From Verrucomicrobiales bacterium (GTDB taxonomy: Bacteria > Verrucomicrobiota > Verrucomicrobiia > Verrucomicrobiales > DEV007): 64,000 bases of DNA. Below the pieces are notes generated by a model. The model saw only the letters and a list, made by a program, of their open reading frames with translations. It had not been told where the DNA came from and ran no database searches. The stretch is from positions 71,337-135,336 of the forward strand of contig JARGPH010000015.1 in assembly GCA_029213065.1 (NCBI GenBank), read 5' to 3'. The stretch's first letter is position 1; every line of letters starts with the position of its first letter. A program made the translations under genes and the position numbers. Positions 25,852-36,021 of this stretch are shown one piece after another.

Positions 25852-26841
25852 CTACAGCCAGTCCTTTTTGTCAGTGAGCGACGGATCGGCGATAACGACA
25901 CGCAACCCTTCGGGAAGGACCCGGATACTCTGGGGCGTCTTCGCAACGACATCGCCATCCACCTGAATATCGAGAACGGGATCCGTTCTGATCTCGACGG
26001 TGCTGACCTGCCAGTGAGTCACGGCCTGAGAAGCATCGAGGACAGGGTCAGCTTCCTCTTTGCGAAGCCTGTCGAGCCCCGTCATCTTGCTCGCAATTTG
26101 AACGATTCCTTCAATGTTGGCCTTCTTGAGAAAGAAAACGTCGAGTTTCCCGTCGTGAACGTCCACTGAGGGAGCCAAGGTGAGCCGCCCAACGCCAACC
26201 GTTCCGGTATTCGCGACGACACAGGCCACACCGGTCGCTTCGATTTTCTCCTTTCCGTCGAGAATGATCTCGTATTTGGCCTCAGGTGTTTCCTGCAGAG
26301 TCTTAATCCCGGCAAAGACATAGGCCCATTTTCCGAACTGATCTTTGAGCTCGCGCGTCGCCTCCTGAACGACGCCCACTTCGATCCCGCATCCGATGCG
26401 CAAAAGAAAAGGCCTCTCCCCCATCATGCCCACATCGATCCGGCGCGTGCTGTAGTTCTCACCACAGACGAGAGCGCAGGCTTTTTCAATGTTAGTCGAG
26501 AGGCGCAGCTCCGAAGCGACGAGGTTCCCCGTTCCCCCTCCGAGAATAAGCATCGGCGTGTCAGTCTTAAGAAGACCCGCCGCCACTTCCATAACTGTGC
26601 CGTCACCACCGTAGACAGCGACGACTTCGGCACCGTTTTTAACAGCCTTCTTAGCGAGCCGCTTCCCGTCACCGGGCCCGTGAGTGATAGACAGATCCCA
26701 GGCAATTCCGGCATCGCGAAAGGCCTGATTTAACATCGCCAGCAGTGGAATACGCCGCGATGGAGCGGGATTTACAACGACATGAACCGATTTTGGTCTC
26801 GGTTGGGTAGTAATGTTAATCATAGCAGAAGCCATTTGCAT
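25852..26841 (-). CDS. Diacylglycerol kinase-type lipid kinase (YegS/DgkB family)
   Basis: This 329-residue cytoplasmic protein phosphorylates a lipid such as diacylglycerol, sphingoid base or phosphatidylglycerol, judging by family. The DAGK catalytic domain holds 'HVVVNPAPSR' near the start, the nucleotide loop 'VAVYGGDGTVMEVA' (about residues 73-86) and 'LILGGGTGNLVASEL'. The C-terminal beta-sandwich ends 'VDGDVVAKTPQSIRVLPEGLRVV', as usual in this family. Three in-frame ATGs occur (26841, 26835, 26823); I list the longest form, though the shortest would keep the domain whole. It is divergent from the response regulator gene at 27032. Confidence 0.92.
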   Translation of the reverse strand: MQMASAMINITTQPRPKSVHVVVNPAPSRRIPLLAMLNQAFRDAGIAWDLSITHGPGDGKRLAKKAVKNGAEVVAVYGGDGTVMEVAAGLLKTDTPMLILGGGTGNLVASELRLSTNIEKACALVCGENYSTRRIDVGMMGERPFLLRIGCGIEVGVVQEATRELKDQFGKWAYVFAGIKTLQETPEAKYEIILDGKEKIEATGVACVVANTGTVGVGRLTLAPSVDVHDGKLDVFFLKKANIEGIVQIASKMTGLDRLRKEEADPVLDASQAVTHWQVSTVEIRTDPVLDIQVDGDVVAKTPQSIRVLPEGLRVVIADPSLTDKKDWL

Positions 26842-27031
26842 GAATCATAGAATCAAAAAAAGGTTCGCGCGAATAATTTGAAGAGGCCTTAATAAGGGAG
26901 GGATTGAGGTGGCACTCCGGTTTCAGATCGAGAGCAAGAGTTCCTGTCCGTTACAATTTTGTCACCCCCTAATCCTTTTCAGTTTACAATTTAGCCTGAG
27001 TCTTGAGGCCGCTACCTAGATACTACCCACA

Positions 27032-27712
27032 ATGCCAACAATACTGATCGTCGACGATGAAGAAGATATTCGGGACCTGATCTCCATGAACCTTCTCCGC
27101 GAAAAAGACTACACTGTCATTGAAGCAGCGGATGGTCTTGAGGCCCTCGCATCGGCTAAGGCGCAATCGCCGGATCTCATCGTACTCGACCTCATGCTAC
27201 CGGGAATGGATGGCCTAACGGTGTGTAAAAACCTCAAGGAAAACGCTAATACTAAAGCGATTCCGGTAATTATGCTCACAGCCAAGGGACGCCTGGAGGA
27301 ACGAATCGGCGGGCTCGAAATCGGAGCCGACGACTACCTTGCGAAGCCCTTCAGCCCGAAAGAACTGATGCTGCGGATACGCAATCTGATTCGTCGATCC
27401 AACCCGAATCAGGGAAGCGACGTGATCGGGATGGGGCCCTTCTCTCTGGACAAAAGTGCTCTCAAACTCGTCCTCGAAGGAGAGGAAATCGATCTCACTT
27501 CGACCGAATTCAAATTGCTGCTCTGTCTCATCGAATCTCCCGGCGTCACGCAGGAGCGAGCCACCCTACTCAAACGGGTCTGGGGATACAGTGACATGAT
27601 CCAGACACGCACACTCGATACTCACATCAAGCGCCTACGCGAGAAACTGGGAGACTTCGGGCCGATGATTGAGACCTCGCGGGGAATCGGCTACCGCTTT
27701 TGCGAGTCCTAG
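27032..27712 (+). CDS. OmpR/PhoB-type response regulator
   Basis: The 226-residue protein has a receiver domain (1-118) with the acidic pair 'VDDEED', the phospho-acceptor Asp in 'DLIVLDLMLPGMDG' (about residue 52), the Thr in 'MLTAKG' and the Lys in 'YLAKPFSPKEL'. A winged-helix DNA-binding domain follows (about 132-226, 'VWGYSDMIQTRTLDTHIKRLREKLG'). The style is closest to PhoB. It precedes its presumed histidine kinase by 30 bp. No phosphate-transport genes are adjacent, so phosphate control is only a possibility. Confidence 0.95.
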   Translation: MPTILIVDDEEDIRDLISMNLLREKDYTVIEAADGLEALASAKAQSPDLIVLDLMLPGMDGLTVCKNLKENANTKAIPVIMLTAKGRLEERIGGLEIGADDYLAKPFSPKELMLRIRNLIRRSNPNQGSDVIGMGPFSLDKSALKLVLEGEEIDLTSTEFKLLLCLIESPGVTQERATLLKRVWGYSDMIQTRTLDTHIKRLREKLGDFGPMIETSRGIGYRFCES

Positions 27713-27742
27713 CCGCCCGACCACCTCACACCGCCGCCCCTT

Positions 27743-29056
27743 TTGGAGAAACTCGTCATCATTTCCCTACTGGCACTCTGCCTTTACCTCGGCGTTCGAC
27801 TCTTCATCGAACGGCGAAGTTTTCGTCTCCTCACGGAACATTTCCTTAAGGATCCTTTTAACAAAAAAGGCATCCCGAGGGAGCTCAGCAAAGACGCAGA
27901 GACGCTGGCACATACGCTGAGCAACGGCCTTCACGACTTCAAAGTGATCGCAGATCTCAACTCCTACCAACGGAGATTCCTCGAAGCGCTTCTGGATGAG
28001 ATCAAAGACGGCATTGTCATTCTCGATCACAACTATGAGATCCGCTTTCTCAATGAGGCTGCCAAACTTCTTTTCCCGAGCGACCAACCCTATGCCACCC
28101 GTCCTTTTATCGATGTCTGCCGGGATCACCGTATCGTAGACACCATCGAGATGGCCTGTGATCTCAAGTCCAAAACATCCGATCAGATTGATTTCAGAAT
28201 GAATGATCAGGATGATCACCACGTTCGTGACCGGACCTTGCAGATTGAAGCAGAACCCCTCGGGTTCGAGGAGGACTCGGCAACGGTTGGAGCCTGGCTG
28301 CTCCTCCGCGATGTAACGAAGGAACTGGAGACTGAGCAGATCCGGCAGGATTTCGTCGCAAACGCCTCTCACGAGCTGCGAACCCCGCTTTCAATCATCA
28401 ACGGTTACCTCGAAACGATGAACGATGATGGCATTGATCTGAACGCGCCCCCCATCAAACGGGCGATTGGAACAATGGTGAAACACGGTGATCGCATCGC
28501 CCGCCTAGTCGAAGACATGCTCACTATCTCCAGACTGGAAAGTGCCGGCAGTCTGCTCAACTGCGAACCGTTTGATCTCGTGAGTTCGGCAAAAGAGATG
28601 ATCAGTCATTTGACGCCGCTGATTGAAGATAATGAAGCTCGCGTGAAGCTGAATTTGAACGGGAACGATGCCTACTTCATTGACGGGGATCGCTACTATT
28701 GGGATCAGATATTTTTCAATCTGATCGAGAATGCCCTGAAACAAAACGCGCATCGAAAACTGAAAATCACGGTGGATTTCCGGGAGGAACACGGCCGCAT
28801 TATCATCGGTATCAGCGACAATGGTATCGGGATTCCCGCCAAGGATCTTCCGCGTATCTTCAAGCGCTTCTACCGGGTCCAGAAGCATCACAGTCAAACT
28901 GAGATCAAAGGAACAGGTCTCGGGCTCTCCATCGTCAAGCGGGGTATCGAAGCCCACCACGGCACCATTTCCATCGACAGCATTCCCGGGATCGAAACGA
29001 CGTTCACGATTTCGGTCCCTTCATCCGGTGCTGTGCCGGTCGACAAGCTGCACTGA
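27743..29056 (+). CDS. PhoR-like sensor histidine kinase
   Basis: The 437-residue kinase has one N-terminal membrane helix (about 3-20) and no periplasmic sensor. A PAS-like domain lies at about 90-195 ('EIKDGIVILDHNYEIRFLNEAA'). HisKA carries the phospho-acceptor His in 'FVANASHELRTPLSIINGYLE' (about residue 213), and the ATPase domain has 'NLIENALKQN', 'ISDNGIGIPAKDLPRIFKRFYR' and 'GTGLGLSIVKRG'. This is the PhoR layout. The start is TTG at 27743, since no other start precedes the membrane helix. It pairs with the response regulator directly upstream. The 193 bp after it hold no gene. Confidence 0.93.
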   Translation: MEKLVIISLLALCLYLGVRLFIERRSFRLLTEHFLKDPFNKKGIPRELSKDAETLAHTLSNGLHDFKVIADLNSYQRRFLEALLDEIKDGIVILDHNYEIRFLNEAAKLLFPSDQPYATRPFIDVCRDHRIVDTIEMACDLKSKTSDQIDFRMNDQDDHHVRDRTLQIEAEPLGFEEDSATVGAWLLLRDVTKELETEQIRQDFVANASHELRTPLSIINGYLETMNDDGIDLNAPPIKRAIGTMVKHGDRIARLVEDMLTISRLESAGSLLNCEPFDLVSSAKEMISHLTPLIEDNEARVKLNLNGNDAYFIDGDRYYWDQIFFNLIENALKQNAHRKLKITVDFREEHGRIIIGISDNGIGIPAKDLPRIFKRFYRVQKHHSQTEIKGTGLGLSIVKRGIEAHHGTISIDSIPGIETTFTISVPSSGAVPVDKLH

Positions 29057-29249
29057 TCAAGGCCGGAGTTTCTCCTTTGACTGAAGCGGTGGAACCCACT
29101 CGACCTTGATTCATCACTCTCGGGAAATCCCTTTCCAATCGGAGGTTCCGTGATCGCTGCTTTTCGCGTCAGGCCGGCATCTGCGTGGTCTCGATCTTTA
29201 TGGTTTTCGCTTTCAACAACGCATTGCGGTATTCCATCGACTTCGTCTC

Positions 29250-32200
29250 TTAAGACGATTTCCCTTGAGGCAACTCGGGAGGACCGGTCTCAGTTCCACT
29301 CGACGCCTGCGTGGATTTCGCTTTCTTCGGAGCAGACCTGAAATGCCCCCGCTTCGCGGAATTCTTCCAGCCGTCCCGCAACCAGCGCACGAGTGAATAC
29401 GCCAGCCAGAGCGCCCAAAGCAGCATCGCGAGGCGAAACCACCAGATCGAAATCGACCAGTAGCCCGGCTGAGGCAATGCTGAACCGGCGCGGGCGGAAA
29501 ACCAGTTCAAATAAGTGGCACTGGAACCACTCCCCGCGACATACATTTCGGGATTTCCGAGGAGCCCCACAGAAGCGATTCTGACAAAGAAACCAATCAC
29601 GAGGAGCGTGAGACCGATCAGGCCGATTTGAACGATGTTGTGCTTCAAGGGGGAGAGCTTTTTCCAAATCTTCTCATCCGGCCACAGCGCCAGAAAAAGC
29701 CAGGCAATGATCATGAGCGAACAAATCACCGAAATCTGCGTGAGCCCCAGCATGAGGAGCGCCCAGGCGAAAATGCTCAGGGGCGAACGCGGCACGCGTG
29801 AGAGCACCACCGCAGCGATGATCGAGAAAGCGAGGACCGCCCAGAAACGAACCGCCGGCCCGCGAAGCGGACCATCGGTGAGGATCAACCAGCGATCGCG
29901 GGAGGGACGGACAATCGTGGTGACATTGGCAGACTCCACCGGCAGGACGACAGCGTCCGCGCGAGTCCAACCGGTAAGATCGCCTGCAGCACGCCATTCC
30001 ACTCTGATCGTTTGAGGTCCGGGCCGGAGCGGGACGACGACAGCATCCCCCTCTTTGCGAATCGGGATGCCTTTCCCGTCATGGAGGAGTGAACTCACTT
30101 CGCTCCCCGCAGGAAGCTGAATCGGAAAGTCCTCGCCGAGGCTCGTTCTCACTGACAATTCCAGGGTCGAGCTACGCTGACGCCGTCCCGGATTCAGGGT
30201 GTGTTTCGCCGAGTCAATCGTCACTGCAGCCCCCTCGACCGCCTTCGGCCGCGAAACAATAACGCCGGCTTCCTCACCGGGCCACGGTTGCCAGAGAGGC
30301 ACTAACTGTTCATCAAAATTCTCAAAAACCGGTGCGAGCCCGCTAAAGGAAACATTCCAAACCGACGAGGCAATGAGCCGCCAGCGCTCCGTCCAGGCCG
30401 CGCCCTCAGGTGTCGTCAGAGTAAACTCATCCGTCGGTGAAAGCTCTCCCTCCCAGCTGATCGAATCGACCGAAGGAGCCAGCCGAACCTCTATCGCCCC
30501 GTTCTTCACGGAGCGCCCCGCACTGACCACTTTTTCACCACTCAAAAGCGGGACCTGAAGTGCGACCGCCCGCCCTTTCGGTGAGAGACGCGATATCGTC
30601 GTCGTGACCCGCCATACCAGTCCCAGCTCAATCTGACGCTCCACAAGGATAGCGTGGTTCGTCCGTGGATGATCGTAGTTTGCCGCCGTTGAATTCGCTC
30701 CGGCCTCGCGAGCGCGGGCGAAAAGAACCTGATCTTCAGCGCTTCGGTCAGGGCGAATCCCGCTCACGGTCCATCCGGGGGCGTCCACTTCGATATGATG
30801 CGGCTTGAGCTCGAATCCCCACTCCCAGTCATCCCTCGCACGAAGAACGCCTTTCACGGTTAGGCGATGAATCCCCGATTCAGGAAGCAACACCCAGAGC
30901 CGCCCATCCTCACGCAGAAGAGTTGCCGCATCTCCAGACTCAAACACTGCGGAAGCGGGCTCCATCGCCGCCAGTGGCAAGGGAACGGGCGCGGAAGCCC
31001 GCGCAGCAGCATGAAATTCGACTAACAGTGAGACATCGGCCCCGTCGAGAGTCATCCCGGCACTCGCGATCTCAACCGCGCCGGGAAATTCAGGAGGGGT
31101 CTCGCTCAGTCTCGTCCTCAACTGCTCAAGCAACTCCGCCTCAGGGAACTGTGCCCCGGCATCCTGAGTGCCCGAGAAGAGAATGCCCCCTGCCACCAGC
31201 ATTGCGGCAGCGGCCCCTTTCGACGGCATTGTACCGGCGGCCGAATCTTCGGGATCTTCCGTCAGCTTTCTTCGTCGGCAGAAAAGCAGGACCGCGAGCA
31301 AAACCAGCGCGAGAACTCTCACGATGCCGATCCCTCTCGAAGCCAGCGGCGGGATAAGAATAGGCCGCACCTGTTGCGACTCGGAAACGGGGCCGTCAAA
31401 TCCGAACTCAATCGTCCGCCACGACCACATCGGAACGCCGGGGCCGGTCTGAATCACCGCCTTCGGGTCGGCTTTGAGATTCGCTTTCTTGAGCGAATAA
31501 ATTTCCTGCTTCTTCCCACTCGATGCATTTGAACGATCCGCCCGTGACATCATGGAACTGGAAGCGCGAACCTCATTCATGACATTGCCGGCATAGTCCA
31601 GTCCGCCAGAGGCAACCGAGTAAGCAGCCTTCCTTTCCAGTTGAGGAAAGATCGCCCCCTGAATTTGATACATCAGAAACGGCGCGAGGGAGATCAGGAG
31701 AATCGCGGCAGCCCCCCATTTCATGAACACGACCCACTTGCGCCAGCGGTTCGCCGGAACCACTTCGATCAATGCCACCGGAATGAGGAGCAGAAGCCAG
31801 GGTAACCGGGGCGCTCCCGGTTCGTGGTAGGCGAGTCCAAAAGCAAGCAGAGCCAGAAAAGCGCCACGGAATCCTCGCAACCGGAAGACAGCAAGAGTGA
31901 ATAGCAGTAGCAGAAAAAGATCGAGCAGGGTCCACGAGGTCAACCAGTCACCCTTCGTGTAATCCGCACCGAAGAGCGCGAAGAGCCGATAGCCGGGAGA
32001 GAGCTGTAAAGTCGCCTTCAGGCTTCCGGCATCGGATTTCCAACCCGTTGCGGAGAGCGACTTCTGCATTTCAATTCGGCCCGTCGCGACCGCCGACAGA
32101 TGTGGAGCACGCACTTCAAAACCGGGAGCACCGCCTTCGGGATTGTGGGTGATCAACTGAGGCTCGCCCCCTACCGAGACCGAGCCGAGCTGGTGGGCAT

Positions 32201-33392
32201 CGGCCGCATCGAGGCGCCTGATACGCCGCAACTCTCCTGAGAGATGATCCTGATAAGTGAGTTTCTTTCCGTCATCATCGAGCCAAAGGGAACGCTGTAT
32301 CGTGAGTGGCGCGGCACCCCGCTCGCCCGGCCCCCGAATCCTCTCAACAACCTGAAAAGGCGAACTTGTTTCCCAGCGATAAACCGGAAGGGATCGCCAT
32401 GCTTCCGGAACCTGCGTCTGCGCCACATCGATTTGAGGAAGCCCCATCACCTCAGCCTGGCGGAACTCCGGCTGAGCCCGATACGCCAGCGCCTGATCCT
32501 CCACCGCGGGGCTCGCATCCGCAGCAAAACCCACCTCCTTCGCCTCCGAGGTTTGAAAGGCGCGCAGAAGAATACTCCAGCGACCGGCCCGCAGCTGAGC
32601 TTTGAGAAAGCCCTTCTCGTCAATCGCGACAGGAATGGGCGACTCGATCGAAGCGAGTTGCCATCCCTGAGGCAGAACCGAACCGAGCGCTTCTTCGCGG
32701 CTTTTCCCGGCTACGATCAATTCGATCCTCGTCTCGAACCACAGGGGGATCCCGTCCTCAAGAAGCGAATGCACTTTGATTGACATAAAATCTTCATCGA
32801 CCTCCTCGGTCGATGCCTCGCGCTGCAACCAGAGCGTTCCGTCGGCGTCCCACGATGGCACCGGTCTCTCCTCCCCTTCGACTTTCAGGGCCAGCAGACC
32901 AACCGAGGGAGGCAGCTTGATCTGCTGCGGCAACTCTCTCCACACAAAGCGGCCCGACACTTCTGATCTTCCCTTCTCCAGTCGAATCGCCGGATTCCCC
33001 TGACGCGCCACGACCGGAACCGGCTCCTCTCCTACCCTCACTTCGTCAGGCCACTGTCGCCCCCCGCCGGGAAGGATGAGCCAGTCTCCGCGAAAGGCTT
33101 CCACTGTCATCGAAAACTCCGCGCCCGCGCTCGTCGCATCAAACCGCAATCGCGAACTCCACAAGGGAAGCCGCGCCTCGCCATCGCTGTAAATACGGGG
33201 AGTGTTAGCCGCAGGAGCGTCTTTCAGACTCCAGTCGATCCACGGTCGCAGCGCCACCGGGATCTCGCTATCCTCAGTCTCACCACCGGGACCGAAAAAC
33301 GTTGGTGTCTCCTGAGCAAACCCTGAAACGACGAGAAAGAAAGAAACTGATAGCAGGGTTCGGAAATGGATCATGGGAAAACGTCTGCTCAT
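29250..33392 (-). CDS. Very large membrane protein of unknown function (1380 aa)
   Basis: The N-terminus has a signal peptide (ending near Phe-Ala-Gln, about residue 26); ATG 33374 is an alternative start six codons in. A large beta-rich periplasmic region (about 27-490) is followed by four or five membrane helices (about 490-590), a further helix near 695-715, a hydrophobic segment near 735-755, and a second beta-rich periplasmic region (about 760-1190). Four C-terminal membrane helices and a charged tail close the protein. Both extracytoplasmic parts resemble carbohydrate-binding or Ig-like sandwiches, but I recognise no family and no catalytic motif. It starts 91 bp after the hybrid kinase gene on the same strand and may belong to its operon. 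Confidence 0.8.
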   Translation of the reverse strand: MSRRFPMIHFRTLLSVSFFLVVSGFAQETPTFFGPGGETEDSEIPVALRPWIDWSLKDAPAANTPRIYSDGEARLPLWSSRLRFDATSAGAEFSMTVEAFRGDWLILPGGGRQWPDEVRVGEEPVPVVARQGNPAIRLEKGRSEVSGRFVWRELPQQIKLPPSVGLLALKVEGEERPVPSWDADGTLWLQREASTEEVDEDFMSIKVHSLLEDGIPLWFETRIELIVAGKSREEALGSVLPQGWQLASIESPIPVAIDEKGFLKAQLRAGRWSILLRAFQTSEAKEVGFAADASPAVEDQALAYRAQPEFRQAEVMGLPQIDVAQTQVPEAWRSLPVYRWETSSPFQVVERIRGPGERGAAPLTIQRSLWLDDDGKKLTYQDHLSGELRRIRRLDAADAHQLGSVSVGGEPQLITHNPEGGAPGFEVRAPHLSAVATGRIEMQKSLSATGWKSDAGSLKATLQLSPGYRLFALFGADYTKGDWLTSWTLLDLFLLLLFTLAVFRLRGFRGAFLALLAFGLAYHEPGAPRLPWLLLLIPVALIEVVPANRWRKWVVFMKWGAAAILLISLAPFLMYQIQGAIFPQLERKAAYSVASGGLDYAGNVMNEVRASSSMMSRADRSNASSGKKQEIYSLKKANLKADPKAVIQTGPGVPMWSWRTIEFGFDGPVSESQQVRPILIPPLASRGIGIVRVLALVLLAVLLFCRRRKLTEDPEDSAAGTMPSKGAAAAMLVAGGILFSGTQDAGAQFPEAELLEQLRTRLSETPPEFPGAVEIASAGMTLDGADVSLLVEFHAAARASAPVPLPLAAMEPASAVFESGDAATLLREDGRLWVLLPESGIHRLTVKGVLRARDDWEWGFELKPHHIEVDAPGWTVSGIRPDRSAEDQVLFARAREAGANSTAANYDHPRTNHAILVERQIELGLVWRVTTTISRLSPKGRAVALQVPLLSGEKVVSAGRSVKNGAIEVRLAPSVDSISWEGELSPTDEFTLTTPEGAAWTERWRLIASSVWNVSFSGLAPVFENFDEQLVPLWQPWPGEEAGVIVSRPKAVEGAAVTIDSAKHTLNPGRRQRSSTLELSVRTSLGEDFPIQLPAGSEVSSLLHDGKGIPIRKEGDAVVVPLRPGPQTIRVEWRAAGDLTGWTRADAVVLPVESANVTTIVRPSRDRWLILTDGPLRGPAVRFWAVLAFSIIAAVVLSRVPRSPLSIFAWALLMLGLTQISVICSLMIIAWLFLALWPDEKIWKKLSPLKHNIVQIGLIGLTLLVIGFFVRIASVGLLGNPEMYVAGSGSSATYLNWFSARAGSALPQPGYWSISIWWFRLAMLLWALWLAYSLVRWLRDGWKNSAKRGHFRSAPKKAKSTQASSGTETGPPELPQGKSS

Positions 33393-33482
33393 TCTACGAT
33401 TCTATGTCATAGACCTTTCAGATGACGATGAGAAACATGCAGAATATGCCCCCTGCAGCACTGCCAATCGCGAGTCCGAAGC

Positions 33483-35405
33483 TCAATTGGCGAGAACGAC
33501 ACCGTCGTCGAGCGCATTTGTCACCGCGTCAGCGAGCGCTTCGCGGGAGAAAGGCTTGCTCAGACAAATCCCGCATCCCAGCTTCAAAGCCGACTCAACA
33601 CGGGCCGTTTCAGAGAATCCCGTTGCCACGATGCATTTGAGGTCGGGATTCAACTCCAGTGCCTTTTGAATCGTGTCGAGGCCGTCAAAATCCTCTTCCA
33701 TGATCATGTCGACGACCATGACATCGAAATTCGAGTCCTCTTTCAGCAGGGCGATCGCATTGCGCCCGCTACTGGAAACCTGAGCCCGATGCCCCATGTT
33801 TGTTAGCAGCTTTTCCGTCAGCATTCGCTGAGGAGCGTAGTCGTCAACGACAAGAACCCGAATATCAAGAGATGAGCAATCCTCTTCCGGAGAAACCTCC
33901 TTCTCAACCGGAACCACCTCCCCTTCGTGCTTCTTCAGGTAGATTTTGAAAGTAGCGCCACCTCCCGTGCCGGAGATCACATCGAGATACCCGCCATGGT
34001 CATGAACCACTCCGTAAACCACAGAAAGACCCAGCCCACTTCCGCTCGCGCCGAGCTTTTTATTTGTGTAAAACGGCTCGAAAATCCTCTTCACTCCCTC
34101 CGGGCTCAGACCGGGGCCCTCATCTTTCACCTCGAGAACCACATACTCACCGGGAGGTATGATTTCATACGCATCCAACGGGAGATCGAGAACAACATTG
34201 GAGGTTTTGATAGTGAGATCCCCTTTTGCCTCGCTTAGAGCCATTGCCTCTATCGCATTGATCGTGATATTGAGGACCGCCTGGATCAAATGCGGTTCCG
34301 ATCCACTGATGGCCGGACTGGACTCATCAAGATCAAGAACACACCGCACTCCCGGCGCTTCATCGAGACGTTGCGTGACTGCCGGACTGACCGCGCACTC
34401 ACGGATCATTTCATTCAGATCAACCGCCTGCAGCGAATAGACGCGCCTCCTCGCGAGGGAAAGCAAGTCGCGAATCACGACGGAGGCGCTCTTTGCCGCC
34501 TTCCCCATCATCTCAATATCCTCACGAACCAGGCTGTCCTCGGGAAGCCCTGCAAGAACCACATCAGGCATCGTAACGAGCGGACCGAGAATATTATTCA
34601 GATCATGAGCCACGCCGCCAGCAAGCAAGCCGAGAGACTCAAGGCGCTCGGATCTGGCAAGCTTCTCATGCTGTTCATTTAGCTCTTCGTTCTGCCTCTC
34701 AATCCTGGCTAACATCACATTAAAATCCTGAGCAAGATGGCCAATCTCATCGTCAGCATGTTTGATTGCCCGGAGCGAGTAGTCGCCGTCTTTGGTAATC
34801 TTTGCGACGGTCCCGGCAAGGCAGGACACAGGATCAATAATCTTGTTCACCGCCTTGAGGGTGAGAATCACGGTTAATCCGATTACGCAAATACCGACGA
34901 GAAGATTGATCAGAACAGTCCTTTTCATCTCTTCCTTCATCTCCCGCAGGCTGACCCGGAGAGAGACGTTCCCCACAATATCAGACCCCGCGAGCACGGG
35001 AACACTGACCCAGAGATTTTCGTCATCGACGAAGGTTCGCTTTCCGGCCGTCAGTTCATTCGGAATCTTGATATCACGAAAATTCGCAAAGGTGGTTCCC
35101 GCGGCATCCGTGATCAAAGCGGCACGGACTCTGGAATCGTTCGTAAAATGGGCGGCGAGCGCCTGCGCCTCCCGTGGCTCCCCGAATTCGAGGGATGGAG
35201 CGACTTTTACTGCAAAATTCTGCGCTCTGACCTCCGTTTCATCGACAAGACGGTCCCTCGTCTCGCTCATTCGATGCACCAACAATACGGCCATGGTTGT
35301 TCCCATCGCCCCGACGAGCAGCACCGTAAAAAGGAGAACGAGACGATCACGAATTCGTGATCGACTGCCGGAAAGTGATAAATCGAGTTCTTCGCTTTTC
35401 GTCAT
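33483..35405 (-). CDS. Hybrid sensor histidine kinase with C-terminal receiver
   Basis: This 640-residue protein has membrane helices at about 24-44 and 165-187 enclosing a periplasmic sensor, then HAMP (about 190-240) and a short coiled coil. The HisKA-type domain has the phospho-acceptor His in 'GGVAHDLNNILGPL', and the ATPase domain has 'NITINAIEAM', 'DEGPGLSPEGVKRIFEPFYT' and 'GSGLGLSVVYG'. A receiver domain lies at about 520-635 with Asp in 'FDVMVVDMIMEE'. No DNA-binding output is present, so a further partner is expected. Its start overlaps the YfiR-family gene by four bases (ATGA), which suggests the YfiR protein feeds its periplasmic sensor. Confidence 0.95.
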   Translation of the reverse strand: MTKSEELDLSLSGSRSRIRDRLVLLFTVLLVGAMGTTMAVLLVHRMSETRDRLVDETEVRAQNFAVKVAPSLEFGEPREAQALAAHFTNDSRVRAALITDAAGTTFANFRDIKIPNELTAGKRTFVDDENLWVSVPVLAGSDIVGNVSLRVSLREMKEEMKRTVLINLLVGICVIGLTVILTLKAVNKIIDPVSCLAGTVAKITKDGDYSLRAIKHADDEIGHLAQDFNVMLARIERQNEELNEQHEKLARSERLESLGLLAGGVAHDLNNILGPLVTMPDVVLAGLPEDSLVREDIEMMGKAAKSASVVIRDLLSLARRRVYSLQAVDLNEMIRECAVSPAVTQRLDEAPGVRCVLDLDESSPAISGSEPHLIQAVLNITINAIEAMALSEAKGDLTIKTSNVVLDLPLDAYEIIPPGEYVVLEVKDEGPGLSPEGVKRIFEPFYTNKKLGASGSGLGLSVVYGVVHDHGGYLDVISGTGGGATFKIYLKKHEGEVVPVEKEVSPEEDCSSLDIRVLVVDDYAPQRMLTEKLLTNMGHRAQVSSSGRNAIALLKEDSNFDVMVVDMIMEEDFDGLDTIQKALELNPDLKCIVATGFSETARVESALKLGCGICLSKPFSREALADAVTNALDDGVVLAN

Positions 35406-35962
35406 CTGGAAACTTTGTGGGCCAATTGGATCAATCCGGCATCCACGCCGAGCGAAGCATTACGAGTTCGTCGTAAATTGATGTCGAAGGCCAGTTTTCC
35501 GGCTTCCTGAACAATATCGAGACAGGCGGCACCGCCTCCCGACCCGCCCGGCCCCGCAACCGTGAGGACGCCTTCCGACCTAGCCACCATTTCCGCGATC
35601 AGGTCGACATCCTTGCGGCTTTCCGCGTAAACAATGTGACAACGCCTCAGCGAATGAGAGTCGGTAGACGGGGTGATCTTAACCACCTTGACCTGCTTGC
35701 CATTGACGAAACGGCCGGAGAAACGGCTGAAAGCAGATCGAATACCGCTCCCGCCCATCACGCCTATGATGAAGAAGGGCTGATCATCAGCAAGCGTTGC
35801 CCGTTCCGGCCACCCGACGAACTTGGCTATGCGAATCGTCAGCGCAGCGGAGACATCCCGCTCATCTGCAGAATTCGCCGGACTTGCAGCCATCAATACC
35901 CCGGCGATCAGCACCCAAAGGGCTGATACCGTGCTGAGGAATTGATGACGATTTAAATCCAT
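35402..35962 (-). CDS. YfiR-family periplasmic protein
   Basis: This 186-residue protein has a signal peptide (about 1-32, Ala-Asn-Ser-Ala). The mature part fits the YfiR (DUF4154) family: 'AALTIRIAKFVGWPE' close to the N-terminus, 'FFIIGVMGG', 'VVKITPSTDSHSLRRCHIVYAES', 'GVLTVAG' and the end 'LAFDINLRRTRNASLGVDAGLIQLAHKV'. In Pseudomonas YfiR represses the diguanylate cyclase YfiN from the periplasm. Here the gene overlaps a hybrid histidine kinase, so a kinase would take the place of the cyclase. Confidence 0.92.
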   Translation of the reverse strand: MDLNRHQFLSTVSALWVLIAGVLMAASPANSADERDVSAALTIRIAKFVGWPERATLADDQPFFIIGVMGGSGIRSAFSRFSGRFVNGKQVKVVKITPSTDSHSLRRCHIVYAESRKDVDLIAEMVARSEGVLTVAGPGGSGGGAACLDIVQEAGKLAFDINLRRTRNASLGVDAGLIQLAHKVSR

Positions 35963-36021
35963 GTAAAACGATCTTCGGACAGGTAAGTGATTTGAGAGTA
36001 TCCGGTTGCGAACTTCGCTAT

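Noticed and set aside
27032..29056. Assignment of the two-component pair as the phosphate regulators phoB/phoR
   Set aside because: Domain layout fits, but no pst or phoU genes are adjacent and no Pho box is evident, so I left the gene names blank.
29100..29249. Short plus-strand frame after the PhoR-like gene
   Set aside because: It continues antisense into the large membrane-protein gene and has no ribosome binding site or protein-like features.
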